Source: CAXXIC01 sp049315325 (GTDB taxonomy: Bacteria > Bacteroidota > Bacteroidia > Bacteroidales > UBA7332). Taken from it: a stretch of DNA of 64,000 nt. Both the position numbers and the translations under genes were made by a program. This document shows positions 27,646 through 35,552 of the stretch, piece by piece. Numbering within the stretch: position 1 is the first letter of the stretch; every line of letters begins with the position of its first letter. The stretch spans positions 62,001-126,000 of the forward strand of contig JBMOKJ010000004.1 of the NCBI GenBank assembly GCA_049315325.1. The letters are read 5' to 3'. A model generated the notes under the pieces. The model did no database searches. It was not told where the DNA came from and saw only the letters and a list, made by a program, of their open reading frames with translations.

Positions 27646-29124
27646 TTAACCTACGATCTTTTTCATAGCTGTCATAGCTTGACGAAGCTCTGCACCGATG
27701 ATTTCGATTGGGTGGTAACGCAACTCGTCGTTCACAGCGATTAATGCTGCGTTGTCAACGCCGTTTCCTTTGCCTTCGCCATAAGCTTTACCGATTACGT
27801 TGGTGTCGATTTTCTTCATAAAATCAGCCAACAGCGGTTTGCAAGCGTGGTCGAACAAGTAGCAACCGTATTCGGCCGTATCAGAGATTACGCGGTTCAT
27901 TTCGAACAGTTTTTTGCGTGCTATGGTATTTGCGATAAGTGGAGTTTCGTGGAGCGACTCATAGTAAGCAGACTCTTCTTTGATGCCTGCTTCGGTCATG
28001 GTTTCGAATGCCAATTCTACGCCGGCTTTCACCATTGCTACCATCAACACACCATTGTCGAAGTACTCTTGTTCAGAGATTTCAACATCTCCTGCTGGAG
28101 TTTTTTCGAAGGCAGTTTCGCCGGTTGCTTTTCTCCAAGTCAAGAGGTTGATGTCGTCGTTTGCCCAGTCTTTCATCATGGTTGATGAGAATTCGCCAGA
28201 CATGATATCGTCCATGTGTTTTTGGAACAATGGGCGCATAATCGATTTCAACTCTTCGGCCAAACCAAATGCTTTGATTTTAGCTGGATTCGAAAGACGA
28301 TCGAGCATGTTGGTGATACCGCCGTGCTTCAACGCTTCAGTGATGGTTTCCCATCCATATTGAATCAATTTTGAAGCATAACCAGCGTCGATGCCTTTTT
28401 CGATCATTTTGTCGAAACAAAGAATAGAGCCGGTTTGAAGCATTCCGCAAAGAATGGTTTGCTCACCCATCAAGTCAGATTTCACTTCCGCAACGAAAGA
28501 TGAGTGAAGACAACCTGCACGGTCGCCACCAGTAGCTGCAGCATACGCTTTCGCTTGCGCCCAACCCTTGCCTTCAGGGTCGTTCTCAGGGTGAACAGCC
28601 AACAATGTAGGCACACCGAAACCACGCACATACTCTGCACGTACCTCAGAACCTGGACATTTTGGTGCTACCATGATTACAGTAATATCTTTACGGATTT
28701 GCGTTCCCTCTTCTACGATATTGAAACCATGAGAATAAGAAAGCGTAGATCCTTGCTTCATCAAAGGCATAACCGCTGCAACAACAGAAGTGTGTTGTTT
28801 GTCTGGTGCAAGGTTAATCACCAAATCAGCAGTAGGAATCAATTGCTCGAAAGTGCCAACTTTGAAACCGTTTTCGGTAGCATTTACAAAAGATGCTCTT
28901 TTGCCATCAATTGCTTCTTGACGCAAAGCGTAAGACACATCCAAGCCAGAATCTCTCATGTTCAAACCTTGGTTCAAACCTTGAGCACCACAACCTACGA
29001 TTACAATCTTTTTACCTATCAGCGCGTTAACGCCATCAGCAAATTCACTTTTATCCATGAATTCGCAAACTCCCAATTGATTCAATTGCTCTCTTAAAGG
29101 AAGCGTGTTGAAATAATTTGCCAT
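27646..29124 (-). CDS. ilvC: Ketol-acid reductoisomerase, class II (long form)
   Basis: The second step of valine and isoleucine synthesis: NADPH- and Mg-dependent isomeroreduction of acetolactate or acetohydroxybutyrate. At 492 residues it is the long, class II form, with a duplicated C-terminal knotted domain. The Rossmann motif is KKIVIVGCGAQGLNQGLNMRDSG (about 34-56). SYSHGF, VAPKCPGSEVR, the metal-binding DLMGEQTILCG, and ESLHETPLIANTIARKKLFEMNRVISDTAEYG of the second half are all present. It is the last gene of ilvD-ilvB-ilvN-ilvC, 42 bp after ilvN, followed by a terminator. Control is expected from the attenuator upstream of ilvD. Confidence 0.97.
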   Translation of the reverse strand: MANYFNTLPLREQLNQLGVCEFMDKSEFADGVNALIGKKIVIVGCGAQGLNQGLNMRDSGLDVSYALRQEAIDGKRASFVNATENGFKVGTFEQLIPTADLVINLAPDKQHTSVVAAVMPLMKQGSTLSYSHGFNIVEEGTQIRKDITVIMVAPKCPGSEVRAEYVRGFGVPTLLAVHPENDPEGKGWAQAKAYAAATGGDRAGCLHSSFVAEVKSDLMGEQTILCGMLQTGSILCFDKMIEKGIDAGYASKLIQYGWETITEALKHGGITNMLDRLSNPAKIKAFGLAEELKSIMRPLFQKHMDDIMSGEFSSTMMKDWANDDINLLTWRKATGETAFEKTPAGDVEISEQEYFDNGVLMVAMVKAGVELAFETMTEAGIKEESAYYESLHETPLIANTIARKKLFEMNRVISDTAEYGCYLFDHACKPLLADFMKKIDTNVIGKAYGEGKGNGVDNAALIAVNDELRYHPIEIIGAELRQAMTAMKKIVG

Positions 29125-29166
29125 TTTTTGTCTATATTATTTATTTGAATTAGTTCTTATTGAAAA

Positions 29167-29694
29167 TTACTGCTGCACCATTCTGCCTTGCAGGTATTTG
29201 CTCAAAATCTCGGAAGAAGATTTGGTAATGGCCACACGACCTGAGCGCACGAATTGCATCACGCCAAAGGGCTTCAATGCTTCGAAAAACGCTTGTGTTT
29301 GCTCCGATTGACCAGTCAATTGTAATACAGCAAACTGACGGGTCATCTCAAGTAGCTGCGCATTGTATTTGCGCACCAATTGCTCCAAGTCTGGATAATC
29401 CAACAACGCATCTGTTGGCACTTTGTAGAGTGCAACTTCTTGATAAATAATCTCGTCGTCTGTGTATGAAAAAGCTTTCACCACTTCCACCCGTTTTTCA
29501 ATCTGTTTCACCACTTTTGCGATAGAATCAGCTGTTGAGTAGGTTGTCAAGGTGAATTTGTGGATGCCTTCTATCGAAGAAGCCGAAACTGTTAAGGTCT
29601 CAATATTCATCTGTCTGCGCGTGAAAATATTCGACACCTGACTCAACAAGCCTGGGTGATTTTCGGAGAAGATGATTAATGTATATAGTTCCAT
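29167..29694 (-). CDS. ilvN: Acetolactate synthase small (regulatory) subunit
   Basis: The regulatory partner of IlvB. At 175 residues it starts with an ACT domain (about 1-78: LYTLIIFSENHPGLLSQVSNIFTRRQMNIETLTVS), which binds valine for feedback inhibition in this family. A C-terminal ALS small-subunit domain (about 90-165) follows. It lies 15 bp downstream of ilvB. The name ilvH would be equally valid, since the subtype cannot be separated from sequence alone. Confidence 0.94.
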   Translation of the reverse strand: MELYTLIIFSENHPGLLSQVSNIFTRRQMNIETLTVSASSIEGIHKFTLTTYSTADSIAKVVKQIEKRVEVVKAFSYTDDEIIYQEVALYKVPTDALLDYPDLEQLVRKYNAQLLEMTRQFAVLQLTGQSEQTQAFFEALKPFGVMQFVRSGRVAITKSSSEILSKYLQGRMVQQ

Positions 29695-29709
29695 AGTTTT
29701 TATTATTTT

Positions 29710-31410
29710 TTATTTATCCCCAATAATCATATTCGAAATGCTCGCTCCGGTTGGCACCATCGGGTAAACCATTCCTTTGGTTTCCACATTCACTTCGAGC
29801 AAGTAAGCTTCGTCGTCGCTCAACATTTCGGCAATGGCTACGTCCAAATCTTCGCGGTGATTCACCGTTTGACCTTTGATGCCATAGGCTTTTGCCACCA
29901 TAATAAAATCAGGATTCACCATGTGTGTTTCGGAGTAACGTTCGCTGAAAAACAGCTCTTGCCACTGACGAACCATACCGAGGAATCGGTTATTGAGAAT
30001 AATGATTTTCACACCTGTCTTCTCTTGCATAATGGTTCCTAACTCTTGGATGGTCATCTGAATACCACCATCGCCACAGAACATACAAACTGTACGCTCA
30101 GGTGCACCGATTTTAGCTCCGATTGCAGCCGGAAGTCCGAATCCCATTGTACCCAACCCACCAGAAGTCACATTACTGCGCGACTGGGTGAATTTGAAAT
30201 AGCGCGAACCCATCATTTGGTTTTGACCAACATCGGTCACCAAAACAGCCTTATTATCTGTAGCTTCCGAGATTTTGCGAACCACTTCACCCATTGTGAT
30301 GTCTTTCCCTTTTGGTTCAAGCTCGGGAATGATTACCTTTTCTAATTCTTTGGCATCCAATTCGGCGAACGAAGCAATCCACTCAGTATGTTTGGTTTCG
30401 TTGAGCTGTTCTGTTACGAGCGCCAACGTATTTTTTGCATTTCCCAATACCGCAACATCCACTTTCACATTTTTGTTGATTTCGGCAGGGTCGATGTCGA
30501 AATGGACAATTTTACACTGTTTAGCATACGTGCTCAAATCACTTGTCACACGGTCGTCGAAGCGCATACCGACAGCAATCAGCACATCACATTCGTTAGT
30601 TTTCGCATTTGGTGCAAGATTTCCGTGCATTCCGAGCATACCCATGTTCAATGGGTGATCGGTTGGCAAAGCAGACAATCCGAGCAGTGTCCAGCCAGCA
30701 GGCAGATTGGCTTTTTCCAAGAAAGCAGCTAACTCTTTTTCTGCATTTCCAAGAATAACGCCTTGACCAACCAATACAAATGGTTTTTTCGCAGAATTAA
30801 TCAATGCTGCTGCATCCGTAATGGCTTGCGGGTCAATATCTGGAGTAGGAATAAAACTGCGGATGAAGTTGCACTTTTCGTATTTGAATTCAAATTTCTG
30901 GATTTGAGCATTTTTCGCAAAGTCAATCACAACCGGCCCCGGACGACCTTCGCGAGCAATATAAAATGCACGTGAAATTGCCCATGGAATCTCCTCCGGT
31001 TTGCGGATTTGGTAGCTCCATTTTGTGATAGGTTGCGTGATTCCGATTACGTCTGTCTCTTGGAAAGCATCAGTACCCAAAAGCGCTGCACCAACTTGGC
31101 CGATGATGACGACCATTGGTGTGCTATCAATCATGGCATCGGCAATACCAGTGATGGCATTTGTTGCTGCAGGACCTGAAGTCACCAAGCAAACGCCTGT
31201 TTTTCCACTTACACGAGCATAACCTTGTGCTGCGTGTGTTGCGCCCTGCTCGTGTCGAACAAGTACGTGACGCACCGTATCGTGATGATCGTGAAGCGCG
31301 TCGTAAACCGGCATAATTGCACCGCCCGGATATCCGAACATGGTGTCAACGCCTTCTGCTATAAGTGAACGCATCAATGCTTCTGCGCCTGTTATTAATT
31401 CTGTGCTCAT
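29710..31410 (-). CDS. ilvB: Acetolactate synthase large (catalytic) subunit
   Basis: A thiamine-diphosphate enzyme that condenses pyruvate with pyruvate or 2-ketobutyrate, the first common step of valine and isoleucine synthesis. At 566 residues it shows the Glu-containing N-terminal TPP motif (LVRHEQGATHAAQGYAR), the central FAD-binding region (RFDDRVTSDL) and the C-terminal TPP motif GDGGIQM...NN with VRQWQELFF. Length and motifs are canonical. A palindromic GC-rich repeat lies in the gap between ilvD and this gene, and may affect message stability. Confidence 0.97.
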   Translation of the reverse strand: MSTELITGAEALMRSLIAEGVDTMFGYPGGAIMPVYDALHDHHDTVRHVLVRHEQGATHAAQGYARVSGKTGVCLVTSGPAATNAITGIADAMIDSTPMVVIIGQVGAALLGTDAFQETDVIGITQPITKWSYQIRKPEEIPWAISRAFYIAREGRPGPVVIDFAKNAQIQKFEFKYEKCNFIRSFIPTPDIDPQAITDAAALINSAKKPFVLVGQGVILGNAEKELAAFLEKANLPAGWTLLGLSALPTDHPLNMGMLGMHGNLAPNAKTNECDVLIAVGMRFDDRVTSDLSTYAKQCKIVHFDIDPAEINKNVKVDVAVLGNAKNTLALVTEQLNETKHTEWIASFAELDAKELEKVIIPELEPKGKDITMGEVVRKISEATDNKAVLVTDVGQNQMMGSRYFKFTQSRSNVTSGGLGTMGFGLPAAIGAKIGAPERTVCMFCGDGGIQMTIQELGTIMQEKTGVKIIILNNRFLGMVRQWQELFFSERYSETHMVNPDFIMVAKAYGIKGQTVNHREDLDVAIAEMLSDDEAYLLEVNVETKGMVYPMVPTGASISNMIIGDK

Positions 31411-31424
31411 CGTTTATTCAAGTT

Positions 31425-31505
31425 AAGGCCTCCCCCGACCCCTCCAATGGAGGGGAGTATGCCTGAGTGAATTATTTTGTTAGCCCCCTTTGGGGGTTGG
31501 GGGCT
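31425..31505. repeat. GC-rich REP-like palindromic element inside the ilv operon
   Basis: Two palindromes lie in the 103-bp ilvD-ilvB gap: CCCCTCC-aat-GGAGGGG (31439-31455) and AGCCCCC...GGGGGCT (31482-31505, with an inner CCCCCTTTGGGGG). Such C-run/G-run palindromes are common dispersed intergenic repeats in Bacteroidota. The element is transcribed as part of the operon. The second palindrome has a T tract only on the plus strand, so it is not a terminator for the operon. Confidence 0.75.
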
Positions 31506-31513
31506 TTTGTCTT

Positions 31514-33346
31514 TTAATCTATTAATCTGACTGCACCTAAATCTGCCGAGCTGACCATACTTGCATAAGCTTTCAGGGCTTTCGAAATAAGTCTATCGCG
31601 ACCAACAGCTGTAAATGCCTCCTTTCCTTTGGCAATCTCTTCTGCACGGCGAGCTTCGAGTTCTTCGTCGCTCACCAACACATTGATACTACGTGCCGGA
31701 ATGTTGATTTCGATAATATCACCTTCTCTAACCAAGCCTATATTTCCACCTGCGGCTGCTTCGGGAGATACGTGTCCTATAGACAAACCTGATGTTCCAC
31801 CAGAGAATCGTCCGTCGGTAATCAACGCACACTCTTTCCCTAAATGTTTCGATTTGATGTACGACGTTGGGTAGAGCATCTCTTGCATTCCTGGGCCGCC
31901 TTTGGGGCCTTCGTAGGTGATGACCACCACATCGCCTGAGACTACTTTGTCTCTCAGAATGCCATCGCAAGCAGCATCCTGAGAATTAAAAACTTTCGCT
32001 GTTCCTTTAAAAATAAATATCTTTTCATCGACTCCTGCGGTTTTTACCACGCAGCCAGTTTGAGCTATATTTCCGAAAAGAATGGCAAGTCCGCCGTCTT
32101 TCGAATAAGCGTGTTCGATACTACGTATACACCCTTTTTCGCGGTCGTCGTCTAATGTCGGATAGTACTCCTCTTGTGAACCCATCACCAAATTGAATCG
32201 GTGAGCAGGTGCACTTTTGTATTTATCGATTGCTATATCTGTGACGTTCGGACTCAAAATGTCGAATTTATCAATCGCTTGTGCCAATGTCATTCCGTCT
32301 ACACGATTCACCGAAGCCTCCACCAAACCGGCTTTATTCAATTCAGACATGATAGAAATAATACCGCCAGCGCGGTTTACGTCTTCGATGTGGTATTTCT
32401 GAGAATTCGGTGCAACCTTACACAAACACGGTGTTTTGCGCGAAAGTGCATCAATATCAGCCATCGTGAAATCAACTTCTGCCTCGTTTGCAATTGCTAA
32501 CAAGTGAAGAATCGTATTTGTAGAACCACCCATAGCAATGTCGAGTGTCATTGCATTGAGGAATGCTTGACGAGTACCAATTGAGCGAGGCAAAACGCTT
32601 GCATCGCCGTCGCGGTAATATTTATATGCGTTTTCGACGATTAGTTTTGCAGCGTCGATAAACAGTTTTCCTCTGTTGGCATGTGTAGCCACAATCGTTC
32701 CATTCCCTGGTAATGCTAGCCCGATGGCTTCATTGAGGCAGTTCATCGAGTTTGCGGTGAACATTCCCGAGCAAGAACCACACGTAGGACAAGCAGCAGC
32801 TTCTACTTTTGCCACTTGCTCGTCGCTAACGCTATCGTCAGCAGCTTGCACCATGGCATCAATCAAATCGAGGTGTTTTCCGTCTAACTCACCAGCTTCC
32901 ATCGGACCACCAGATACAAACACAGCAGGTATATTGAGTCGCATAGCAGCCATCAGCATTCCCGGAGTGATTTTGTCACAATTGGAGATGCAAATCATCG
33001 CATCAGCTTTGTGCGCATTCACCATATACTCAACACTATCGGCAATCAAATCGCGCGATGGAAGCGAGTAAAGCATTCCATCGTGTCCCATTGCAATACC
33101 GTCGTCGATGGCGATGGTGTTGAATTCAGCAGCAAAACAGCCTAATTTTTCGATTTCGGCTTTTACTTGTTGTCCTATATGATGAAGGTGAACGTGACCT
33201 GGTACAAATTGTGTGAAAGAGTTGACAATGGCGATAATCGGTTTCCCTAACTGTGCGTCTGTCATCCCATTAGCTTTCCAAAGCGCTCTTGCGCCCGCCA
33301 TTCTACGGCCTTGTGTGCTACTTGCACTTCTGAATGTATTTGCCAT
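31514..33346 (-). CDS. ilvD: Dihydroxy-acid dehydratase
   Basis: The third step of valine/isoleucine synthesis: dehydration of dihydroxy acids to 2-keto acids, using an iron-sulfur cluster. About 610 residues from the chosen start. It shows SNCDKITPGML and AAACPTCGSCSGMFTANSMNCLNEAIGLALPG (cluster cysteines and the family signature), and GPKGGPGMQEMLYPTSYIK, ALITDGRFSGGTSG and IGHVSPEAA near the C-terminus. The frame opens at 33406, but the ATG at 33346 (MANTFRSASSTQG) fits the family start. The longer start would also lie inside the upstream terminator hairpin zone. It is the first structural gene of the operon behind the valine leader. Confidence 0.97.
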   Translation of the reverse strand: MANTFRSASSTQGRRMAGARALWKANGMTDAQLGKPIIAIVNSFTQFVPGHVHLHHIGQQVKAEIEKLGCFAAEFNTIAIDDGIAMGHDGMLYSLPSRDLIADSVEYMVNAHKADAMICISNCDKITPGMLMAAMRLNIPAVFVSGGPMEAGELDGKHLDLIDAMVQAADDSVSDEQVAKVEAAACPTCGSCSGMFTANSMNCLNEAIGLALPGNGTIVATHANRGKLFIDAAKLIVENAYKYYRDGDASVLPRSIGTRQAFLNAMTLDIAMGGSTNTILHLLAIANEAEVDFTMADIDALSRKTPCLCKVAPNSQKYHIEDVNRAGGIISIMSELNKAGLVEASVNRVDGMTLAQAIDKFDILSPNVTDIAIDKYKSAPAHRFNLVMGSQEEYYPTLDDDREKGCIRSIEHAYSKDGGLAILFGNIAQTGCVVKTAGVDEKIFIFKGTAKVFNSQDAACDGILRDKVVSGDVVVITYEGPKGGPGMQEMLYPTSYIKSKHLGKECALITDGRFSGGTSGLSIGHVSPEAAAGGNIGLVREGDIIEINIPARSINVLVSDEELEARRAEEIAKGKEAFTAVGRDRLISKALKAYASMVSSADLGAVRLID

Positions 33347-33383
33347 ATTTTGATGTCTATAACAGCCTGTTAAAAATTCGTTG

Positions 33384-33391
33384 CAAAAGTA
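33384..33391 (-). promoter_or_regulatory. Possible secondary -7 box between attenuator and ilvD
   Basis: TACTTTTG fits TAnnTTTG, but the nearest TTTG upstream is only 12 bases away, inside the terminator T tract. It might allow low constitutive ilvD expression that bypasses the attenuator. The evidence is weak. Confidence 0.3.
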
Positions 33392-33403
33392 ATGATTATT
33401 TAT

Positions 33404-33434
33404 CAAAAAAGCCTTTCTCGATGGGGAGAAAGGC
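33404..33434 (-). terminator. Attenuator terminator hairpin of the ilv operon (regions 3:4)
   Basis: On the minus strand GCCTTTCTC (33426-33434) and GAGAAAGGC (33411-33419) are perfectly complementary over nine pairs with a six-base loop, and are followed by T6 (33405-33410). It lies between the leader peptide and ilvD, and no other gene ends here. It can only end transcripts that start at the ilv promoter. Confidence 0.88.
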
Positions 33435-33469
33435 TATCTGATATTTTATTATCGATGTTCAACTACATA

Positions 33470-33477
33470 CCTTTCTC
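33470..33477 (-). promoter_or_regulatory. Antiterminator arm (region 2) of the ilv attenuator
   Basis: GAGAAAGG on the minus strand repeats the last terminator arm and can pair with CCTTTCTC of region 3 over eight bases, plus one G-T pair. It overlaps the leader stop codon (33476-33478). A ribosome reaching the stop would cover it, and one stalled on the valine codons would leave it free. Confidence 0.75.
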
Positions 33478-33538
33478 ACTTGCCTTCGTTCACCACGACG
33501 ACCACACTGACTAAAGATGTAAATAGTTGACTTTTCAT
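33476..33538 (-). CDS. Valine-rich leader peptide of the ilv operon
   Basis: A 20-codon frame: ATG, then K-S-Q-L-F-T-S-L, then V-S-V-V-V-V-V, then N-E-G-K and TGA. Six of the seven codons from position 10 to 16 are valine (GTC and GTG), and two leucines precede them. It begins about 14 bases after the expected transcription start. The valine run, the placement between promoter and terminator, and the overlap of the stop with the antiterminator arm are the hallmarks of a regulatory leader peptide that senses charged tRNA-Val. The peptide itself needs no function. I read this from the bases. It is too short for usual gene finders. Confidence 0.85.
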   Translation of the reverse strand: MKSQLFTSLVSVVVVVNEGK

Positions 33539-33558
33539 TTTATGCTGTAATTGAGTTG

Positions 33559-33589
33559 CAAAGTTAAAGATAAATTTCATTTACACAAA
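33559..33589 (-). promoter_or_regulatory. Promoter of the ilv leader and operon
   Basis: On the minus strand TTTG (33586-33589), exactly 19 bases and TAACTTTG (33559-33566) form a perfect Bacteroides-type promoter. The start of transcription is expected near 33552. Confidence 0.8.
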
Positions 33590-33693
33590 AACTTTATAAG
33601 ATAAATGTGCTAAAAAAATTGAAATCGTAAGATATTTTGTTGTTTTCGTGCTGTTTTGTCAAAAGTTGAATCATTTCATTGATTTGAGGAGAA

Positions 33694-33725
33694 TAAAAAA
33701 CGACCTACAAATGAATGCAAGTCGT
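33694..33725 (-). terminator. Intrinsic terminator of tRNA-Val
   Basis: On the minus strand ACGACTTGCA and TGTAGGTCGT pair over ten positions, two of them G-T, followed by T6. It lies just after the tRNA 3' end and insulates the ilv promoter. Confidence 0.8.
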
Positions 33726-33732
33726 CAGAAAG

Positions 33733-33807
33733 TGGGACGTACTGGATTCGAACCAGTGACCCCTACCTTGTCGAGGTAGTGCTCTAAACCAGCTGAGCTA
33801 ACGTCCC
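33733..33807 (-). tRNA. tRNA-Val (anticodon GAC), with C at position 33
   Basis: A 75-nt cloverleaf: acceptor GGGACGT/ACGTCCC, D arm GCTC AGCTGGTTTA GAGC, anticodon arm CTACC TCGACAA GGTAG, T arm CACTG GTTCGAA... CAGT. The anticodon at 33770-33772 reads GAC (valine). The base before it (33773) gives C where almost all tRNAs have T. The CCA end is not encoded. It reads GTC and GTT codons, including GTC codons of the valine leader 200 bp downstream. Confidence 0.88.
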
Positions 33808-33818
33808 GTTTGGGTGTG

Positions 33819-33849
33819 CAAAAGTAAGGAAATATTATTCAATTACAAA
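33819..33849 (-). promoter_or_regulatory. Promoter of tRNA-Val
   Basis: TTTG (33846-33849), 19 bases and TACTTTTG (33819-33826) on the minus strand. The -33 box lies inside an AATTACAAATTACG-type intergenic repeat. Confidence 0.75.
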
Positions 33850-33887
33850 TTACGAATTGCAAATTACGAAAATCTGGATGAATTTTT

Positions 33888-34997
33888 TCAAAGCAATACA
33901 TACGTTCCGCCAGGAAAACAACGTACGACGCCTTTAAATTCTAGCTCCAATAAAATCGAAGAGAGGCGATAGACTGGAATATCGCTTTCGATGCTTAGGA
34001 TGTTAATCTGCTTGGGTTCGTTGGCGTGAAGAAAACTGGTTACATATTTCTCATCTTTGCTGAGTTCTATAAAAAGCGGCTTTTGTGACGATTTTGTGCT
34101 TTTGAGTTTCGAATTCCATCTCATCAACTCTTCAAAATCTTCTGCTTTTTGAATCAAAGCGGCTTTGTTTTTGTATATCAGTCGATTGCAACCCTGCGAA
34201 GCTGAATCGGTCGCTCGTCCCGGGAATGCGAATACATCTTTATCGTACGAATTGGCAATTTCAGCAGTGATTAACGCGCCTCCACGCTCAGCCGATTCTA
34301 TAACAATTAGAGCATCAGCCATGCCTGCAACAATGCGGTTGCGCATTACGAAGTTTTGTCTATCAGGGTTAGTTTCGCTATTGTATTCAGTCAGCAATCC
34401 ACCATTGTTTACCATTTCGACCGCAGTTTTTCGGTGAACTGCTGGATAAATACGATCCAGACCGTGCGCCACCACACCAATAGTTGGAAGTGCGTTTTTA
34501 AGCGCAGCACGATGTGCGTAGATATCAACTCCGTGTGCCAATCCACTTACAACCAATAATCCTGGATATTTTTGAGAAAGTTCTTCAATGAAATCTTCGC
34601 ATACAGATTTTCCATAATCAGTTGCGTTCCTCGTGCCAACAATACTTATAATTTTATCCGCATTTAGGTTTGTATTTCCTTTATAGAATAGTAGGAGAGG
34701 AGCGTCTATGCAGTCGATTAGTCGCTTAGGGTAGTTTTTATCAGTGAGAGTGAGAGTTTCAATTTTGTTTTTCTCCACAAAATCAAGCTCTTTCTCGGCT
34801 CTGGAAAATGTGTCACGCTTTTTTAGTTCTTCGATTGCACCACTTCCTATTCCTGGGATACGAACAAGATTCGCAGGTTTTTCATTGAAAATTGCAGTGC
34901 AACTTCCGGTGTGTTGTATCAAGTTTCGTGCAGTGATTGTTCCAATTCCTTTAACTTGCAGCAGAGCAATGAGGTGAAACAGTTCATTTCTATCCAT
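33888..34997 (-). CDS. dprA: DNA-processing protein DprA
   Basis: DprA/Smf binds incoming single-stranded DNA and loads RecA during natural transformation, and is also conserved in species not known to transform. At 369 residues it has an N-terminal helix-hairpin-helix/SAM-like part (about 1-75: VKGIGTITARNLIQHTG, IPGIGSGAIEEL). The extended Rossmann core follows (IISIVGTRNATDYGKSV, VVSGLAHGVDIYAHRAAL, GVVAHGLDRIYP, NRIVAGMADALIVIESAERGGALITAEIA, FPGRATDSASQGCNRLI). A C-terminal winged-helix domain (about 310-369) ends the protein. It lies 18 bp downstream of the thioesterase gene. Confidence 0.96.
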   Translation of the reverse strand: MDRNELFHLIALLQVKGIGTITARNLIQHTGSCTAIFNEKPANLVRIPGIGSGAIEELKKRDTFSRAEKELDFVEKNKIETLTLTDKNYPKRLIDCIDAPLLLFYKGNTNLNADKIISIVGTRNATDYGKSVCEDFIEELSQKYPGLLVVSGLAHGVDIYAHRAALKNALPTIGVVAHGLDRIYPAVHRKTAVEMVNNGGLLTEYNSETNPDRQNFVMRNRIVAGMADALIVIESAERGGALITAEIANSYDKDVFAFPGRATDSASQGCNRLIYKNKAALIQKAEDFEELMRWNSKLKSTKSSQKPLFIELSKDEKYVTSFLHANEPKQINILSIESDIPVYRLSSILLELEFKGVVRCFPGGTYVLL

Positions 34998-35015
34998 AAA
35001 TGATGAAGGCTTAAT

Positions 35016-35414
35016 TTAGAGGTATTTCGAGAAAATAGTATCAAAAAATTCACCTCTTGATAATCGCCCATCAACAAGACACACCGTTTCAACTTTTGAT
35101 TTGACCGATATCGCTCCATCAGAAAGACGGAAAATGTCTTGAAGGAAAACGTATTTAATGCCCTCTTTTTTTACCGCCAATTTGCATACAAACTCATCGC
35201 TGCCTCGTAGTGGGTTTTTGTATTGTATGTCGATTCGTGCGACAACAGGATCAATACCTTTGTTGTGTAAATCGATGAAATCAACACCGTTGGCTGCCAA
35301 AAATTCGTGACGCGTATGCTCGAGATAATTTTGATACACGGCATTATTTACAATGCCCTGACTGTCGCATTCGTAGTCGCGCACTTTCATCGTCAATTCG
35401 TATATGTAGTTCAT
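35016..35414 (-). CDS. Acyl-CoA thioesterase, hotdog fold (YbgC/4-hydroxybenzoyl-CoA type)
   Basis: A 132-residue hotdog-fold enzyme with the family's N-terminal motif YECDSQGIVNNAVYQNYLEHTRHEFL, where the Asp is the catalytic residue and the N-x-x-Y-x-x-x-x-E helix follows. FVCKLAVKKEGIKYVFLQDIF forms the core strands. It would hydrolyse short or aromatic acyl-CoA esters, but the substrate is unknown. A -7 box TATCTTTG at 35461-35468 with an off-spaced partner 22 bases upstream may be its promoter. The gene is probably co-transcribed with dprA. Confidence 0.88.
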   Translation of the reverse strand: MNYIYELTMKVRDYECDSQGIVNNAVYQNYLEHTRHEFLAANGVDFIDLHNKGIDPVVARIDIQYKNPLRGSDEFVCKLAVKKEGIKYVFLQDIFRLSDGAISVKSKVETVCLVDGRLSRGEFFDTIFSKYL

Positions 35415-35552
35415 TTTGGGTTGGTTTCTATTATAATGTTAATCGATTTTAAACAAAAAACAAAGATATATGTTTTGTTTGTATAGAAAACAATTGATGT
35501 CGATTTTAGAACTAAATTTTGAGTTGAAATCCGACTCGCGTAAATACAAGTT

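Noticed and set aside
28504..29097. A 197-codon plus-strand frame opposite ilvC
   Set aside because: Its composition (many Cys, His, Arg, Ser and Thr) is that of an antisense shadow, and ilvC is certain on the other strand.
31482..31505. Second attenuator or terminator between ilvD and ilvB
   Set aside because: The palindrome has a T tract only on the plus strand. In the direction of the operon no T run follows, so it is read as a repeat.
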